The notes below the pieces were generated by a model, which was given only the letters and a program-made list of their open reading frames with translations, made no database searches and was not told the origin of the DNA. DNA of 55,838 nt from Armatimonadota bacterium (GTDB taxonomy: Bacteria > Armatimonadota > Zipacnadia > JAUWAU01): the NCBI GenBank assembly GCA_030601885.1, contig JAUWAU010000041.1:1-55838 (forward strand), read 5' to 3'. Made by a program: the position numbers and the translations under genes. Shown piece by piece: positions 52,870 to 55,838 of this stretch (positions are counted from its first letter, which is position 1; each line of letters begins with the position of its first letter).

Positions 52870-54405
52870 TTAACCCTTGGCGCGTCCTGCCGGGGCCGGG
52901 CCGAGTTCGTCCTCAAGCATCTCCCGCATCTTCGACACCCGGTTCGGATCATTTTCAGCGAGGTTGATTAGTTCCTTGGGATCCTCGGCAAGATCGTACA
53001 ACTGGTCCACATCCCCCGGCCGTTCGATGAACTTGTAGCGCCCGTCGAACACCATGCGAGAGCGCGCCAGCTCGCTCAACTGATAGTCCCGCTGCTTCTG
53101 ACTCTCCCCGCGCAGAAGCGGCATCAGCGAGCCCCCGGTCATCTCTCCCAGCGGCTCGGCCTTCGCCAGTGCCAGCGCCGTCGGCGCCAGGTCGAACAGC
53201 TCCACCAGCGCGTCGCTGTCGCCACGGGCCGTTATCCCCGGTCCGCAGACTATCAGGGGTATCCTCACGGACGCCTCGTAGTACACGCTCTTGTGGAACA
53301 TGCCGTGGTCGCCCATCATCTCCCCGTGGTCGGCGCAGTACATGATGACCGTGTTCTCCAGCATCCCGCGGCGCTCCAGGACCTCGACGAATCGGCCGAT
53401 GTGATGATCGTTGAGGGTCACCATGCCGCTGTACTTGCGCATGGTCTCGGCGAGCGCCTCAGGCGTCAGGCCTCTGCTTTCCTTCTCCTGTCGCTTCCGG
53501 TGGAACCGCGGCTTGCCGTCCATCGGGTCCTGGATGGCTGCCGGCATCTTCGCGCCGCGGTACATGTCCCCGTACTCCTTGGGCGGGTCCCAGGGATTGT
53601 GCGGGCCGACGAAGCTGACGAAGTAGTGCCACGGCGACTCGTCGCTCACGTTCTCGAGGAACTCGGCGGCAATGCGACCGATGAAGTCGTCGTGAAAGGC
53701 GTGCAGCGGCAGCGCCGAGTCGGCGGCATAACACGCCGGATGCCGGCCCCGCTCACCATAGTCGTTGACGAACGTCTCGAAGAGCCCGTTGTCCGTCAGA
53801 TAGTGCTGGTACGGGCAGACGGGCTCGCCCCAGTCGCGTGCCGCGCTCTGTTTGCCCTCCGTCTCCGTCGGGTCGGTGAAGCCGAGGTGGTACATCAGGG
53901 GGCGGTCGCCGTTCCTGCCCTCCCAGTGGTCTCGCTTGTGTAGGTCGGTCTTGCCCACGCAGCCGATGCGGTACCCGGCCAACCGGAGAGCCTGATAGTA
54001 CGTGGGCACATTGTACGGATACAGGTCATTATTGCCCAGGACACCGACGTCGCTGCACCGTAGGCCGCTGGCAAGAGCCGCGCGGCTGGGAGCGCAAACC
54101 GGAGAATTGCAGACGGCATTGGTGAATCGGACGCCTCGCGCCGCGAGAGCATCGAGGTTGGGCGTCTTCACCCACTCGGCACCCACGCAGCCCATCCAGT
54201 CGGCCCGGTGCTGGTCCGACATGATCATCAGGATGTTGGGTCCTTTGCCTCGAATCGGCTCGACGGAGTTGCGCAACGGCTTGGTGCCTGGCATCGTGCG
54301 CCCGGCTCCTTTCTCTGATCCCTGGGGCGTTTGCGCGAAGCTTCCGATAAGCGACGAGCCCGCAAGCGCTCCCCCACACAGCCCCAGCAACTGCCGACGG
54401 TCCAT
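52870..54405 (-). CDS. Type I (Cys) arylsulfatase, exported
   Basis: A 511-aa protein. MDRRQLLGLCGGALAGSSLI is a Tat-type leader (RR plus hydrophobic core). PNILMIMSDQHRADWMGCVG has the metal acids, and VCAPSRAALASG contains CAPSR (C104), the site for formylglycine formation. DLHKRDHWEG and VIMYCADHGEMMGDHGMF are further active-site blocks. Length and blocks match sulfatases acting on sugar sulfates; no FGE gene is in view. The ATG at 54405 follows AGAGGG. It is first of the sulfatase-Nif3-lyase group. Confidence 0.88.
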   Translation of the reverse strand: MDRRQLLGLCGGALAGSSLIGSFAQTPQGSEKGAGRTMPGTKPLRNSVEPIRGKGPNILMIMSDQHRADWMGCVGAEWVKTPNLDALAARGVRFTNAVCNSPVCAPSRAALASGLRCSDVGVLGNNDLYPYNVPTYYQALRLAGYRIGCVGKTDLHKRDHWEGRNGDRPLMYHLGFTDPTETEGKQSAARDWGEPVCPYQHYLTDNGLFETFVNDYGERGRHPACYAADSALPLHAFHDDFIGRIAAEFLENVSDESPWHYFVSFVGPHNPWDPPKEYGDMYRGAKMPAAIQDPMDGKPRFHRKRQEKESRGLTPEALAETMRKYSGMVTLNDHHIGRFVEVLERRGMLENTVIMYCADHGEMMGDHGMFHKSVYYEASVRIPLIVCGPGITARGDSDALVELFDLAPTALALAKAEPLGEMTGGSLMPLLRGESQKQRDYQLSELARSRMVFDGRYKFIERPGDVDQLYDLAEDPKELINLAENDPNRVSKMREMLEDELGPAPAGRAKG

Positions 54406-54540
54406 CCGTAGACCCTCTTTTCGCAACGGCTTCCTCACGTCACACACCTCCCTCATCGCGCGTCCCGCCCGCCATCGTCTTGCCCGGCCATTTCGCCGTC
54501 CATGGGCCTTTCACTTGCCCGTGAATGAGATCATCCCATC

Positions 54541-54577
54541 CGTGTGGCACGGGTTGACGAGCAACCCGTGCCACACG
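54541..54577 (+). repeat. Palindrome of family F type
   Basis: CGTGTGGCACGGGTTG then ACGAG then CAACCCGTGCCACACG. A perfect 16-bp stem with a 5-base loop, in the divergent gap between sulfatase and UroD-like genes. Confidence 0.85.
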
Positions 54578-54584
54578 CTCGGCG

Positions 54585-54613
54585 TTGACCTCCCCACGGC
54601 CTTCCTGTATCAT
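54585..54613 (+). promoter_or_regulatory. Promoter of the UroD-like gene, near-leaderless
   Basis: TTGACC (54585-54590), 17 bp, TATCAT (54608-54613). Predicted transcription start is about 54620, five bases before the ATG at 54625; no SD. Confidence 0.6.
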
Positions 54614-54624
54614 GCGCTGCACCG

Positions 54625-55671
54625 ATGACACTGCCACGTAACGACTTCCGCAGGCTGCGCATGGCGCTCATGCGCGAGGGAGTGCCCGATCGGACGCCGC
54701 TCATCGAGCTGTCCGTTGACCGCGCGGTGCAATCCGCCTTCATGGGCAAGCCTATCAAGTCGCCGGCCGACGAGGCCGCCTTCTGGCAGGCTGCGGGCTA
54801 CGACTACGCGCCCGTCGCCGTCGGCCTCGTGCGTGTCGGCGAGGTCTACTCAGGCGAAGGGACGCGAACTGAGCGCAGCCGCTACAGCGTCTACACTAAT
54901 GATGAAGTCGAGATGACGTGGGCGGCAGAGGGGCGCGGGGTCATCACAAGTTGCGAGGAGCTCGAGACCTTCCCGTGGCCCCACGGGGACGATCTGGACC
55001 TGACACCCATCACCGAGATGCGTCACCGCCTTCCCGACAGCATGGGGCTCATATGCATCATTGGCAAGATCTTCACTCCCACCTGGATGCTGATGGGCTT
55101 CGCTGCATTCGCCGAGGCATCCATCCAGGCCCCCGAGTTCATGGCGGCCGTCTTCCGCAGGGTCGGCGAGATCCAATTCCGCTGCTGCGAGCGGGCGATG
55201 CAGATCGAAGGCGTCACCGGGATGTGGATGTCGGACGACGTCGCCTACACTGAGGGCCTTCTCGTGCGCCCCGAGATCTACCGCGAGCACCTGTGGCCCT
55301 GGTACAAGCGCATGGGCGAGATCTGCCGCCGGAGGGGCATTCCGTTCCTCTACCACTCCGACGGCGACCTCACCGAGGTGCTCGACGACATCATCGACTG
55401 CGGCTTCAATGCCCTGCATCCGGTTGAGCCGAAGGCGATGGACATCCGCGCTCTGAAGCAGCGCGTGGGCGACAAGCTGTGTCTGCTGGGCAACGTCGAG
55501 GTGGATCGCCTCGCCCGCGGCACGCCCGATGAGATCCGTGAGCTCGTGCGGGCCAACGTCCGCGACCTCGCCCACGACGGCGGCTACTGCGTCGGGTCGA
55601 GCAATTCGGTGACGAATTACGTGCAGCTCGAGAACTATAAAGCAATGCTCGAAGAGGCCGGCGCGCTCTAG
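54625..55671 (+). CDS. Uroporphyrinogen-decarboxylase-family protein (MtaA-like)
   Basis: A 348-aa TIM-barrel protein of the UROD/MtaA superfamily. Blocks are VPDRTPLIELSVDRAVQSAF, GVTGMWMSDDVAYTEGLLVR, FLYHSDGDLTEVLDDIIDCG, NALHPVEPKAMDIRALKQ, KLCLLGNVEVDRLARGTPDE and CVGSSNSVTNYVQLENYKAM. The family contains true heme-pathway decarboxylases and cobamide or zinc methyltransferases. With no other heme gene near and adjacent sugar-degradation genes, the second class is likelier. Starts near-leaderless from TTGACC-17-TATCAT. Confidence 0.75.
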   Translation: MTLPRNDFRRLRMALMREGVPDRTPLIELSVDRAVQSAFMGKPIKSPADEAAFWQAAGYDYAPVAVGLVRVGEVYSGEGTRTERSRYSVYTNDEVEMTWAAEGRGVITSCEELETFPWPHGDDLDLTPITEMRHRLPDSMGLICIIGKIFTPTWMLMGFAAFAEASIQAPEFMAAVFRRVGEIQFRCCERAMQIEGVTGMWMSDDVAYTEGLLVRPEIYREHLWPWYKRMGEICRRRGIPFLYHSDGDLTEVLDDIIDCGFNALHPVEPKAMDIRALKQRVGDKLCLLGNVEVDRLARGTPDEIRELVRANVRDLAHDGGYCVGSSNSVTNYVQLENYKAMLEEAGAL

Positions 55672-55689
55672 TGCCTGCTTCCGTAGGAC

Positions 55690-55800
55690 CGCGTTGGAAT
55701 TGTCGGGCTGGAAAGCCCGACCTACGCGGGGATGCGGGCCGCGAGCGGCGCACTGAAGGCCGCAGCCGCGTAGGCGGGCCATTCTTGGCCCGCTGCCTTT
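55690..55800 (+). repeat. Family D repeat, inverted
   Basis: Contains TGTCGGGCTGGAAAGCCCGA, CTACGCGGGGATGCGGGCC and GAGCGGCGCACTGAAGGCC. Read in reverse it matches 25254-25320 in the phage module almost throughout. Confidence 0.85.
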
Positions 55801-55838
55801 GACACGCGAACTTACCGAACGAACCGCTAGTCCTGGGG

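Overview
The window is GC-rich bacterial DNA with clear Shine-Dalgarno (SD) sites and several sigma70-type promoters (TTGACA-17-TACTAT, TTGACC-17-TATCAT). The right-hand gene mix is a Cys-type sulfatase, a heparinase-like lyase, a uroporphyrinogen-decarboxylase-family protein, a nitrilase-superfamily enzyme and a large hybrid histidine kinase. That mix resembles carbohydrate-degrading lineages such as Planctomycetota, Armatimonadota, Hydrogenedentota or Lentisphaerota. This placement is inference from gene content; no rRNA or other marker gene is present.

Positions 1-30762 hold a complete late module of a tailed (HK97-fold) phage, all on the minus strand, read from right to left. Packaging and head genes come first: terminase large subunit, a small unknown, portal, prohead protease, major capsid, connector, head closure, tail completion and tail tube. 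Next come two overlapping tail chaperone frames joined by a textbook A-AAA-AAA slippery site, and a protein at the tape-measure position that is far too short. An SDH/Clp-fold serine protease follows with a 72-aa companion, then two very large distal tail proteins. A Panacea antitoxin / RelE-like toxin pair with its own operator lies between the two. The module ends with small phage proteins, a second RelE/ParE-type toxin, a KpsS-like glycosyltransferase, an exported protein, a holin candidate, an amidase endolysin, a beta-helix spike and Ig-like/baseplate-type proteins. No integrase, small terminase, replication or repressor gene is visible.

Nearly every gap between phage genes is filled by short palindromic repeat families that also occur in the flanking chromosomal region. 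Many sit just upstream of start codons in a fixed orientation, yet the phage reading frames stay open. This suggests long residence and possible domestication (a gene-transfer-agent-like or other particle-producing element), but that is not proven.

Positions 31059-55838 look chromosomal. They hold a membrane protein, a GDP-mannose operon (manC-manB-manA), a hybrid kinase/response-regulator pair, a small secreted protein, and phosphate acetyltransferase followed by a stand-alone BioD/DRTGG regulator-like protein. Then come a TlpA-like lipoprotein, a class I aminotransferase, an iron-sulfur-flavoprotein-like reductase, a metallo-beta-lactamase-fold hydrolase and a nitrilase-superfamily enzyme. 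The end of the window has a sulfatase, Nif3-like, heparinase-like operon and a divergent UroD-family gene. At least two genes (nitrilase-like and UroD-like) appear to start at or within a few bases of the predicted transcription start. No tRNA, rRNA or CRISPR array was recognised.
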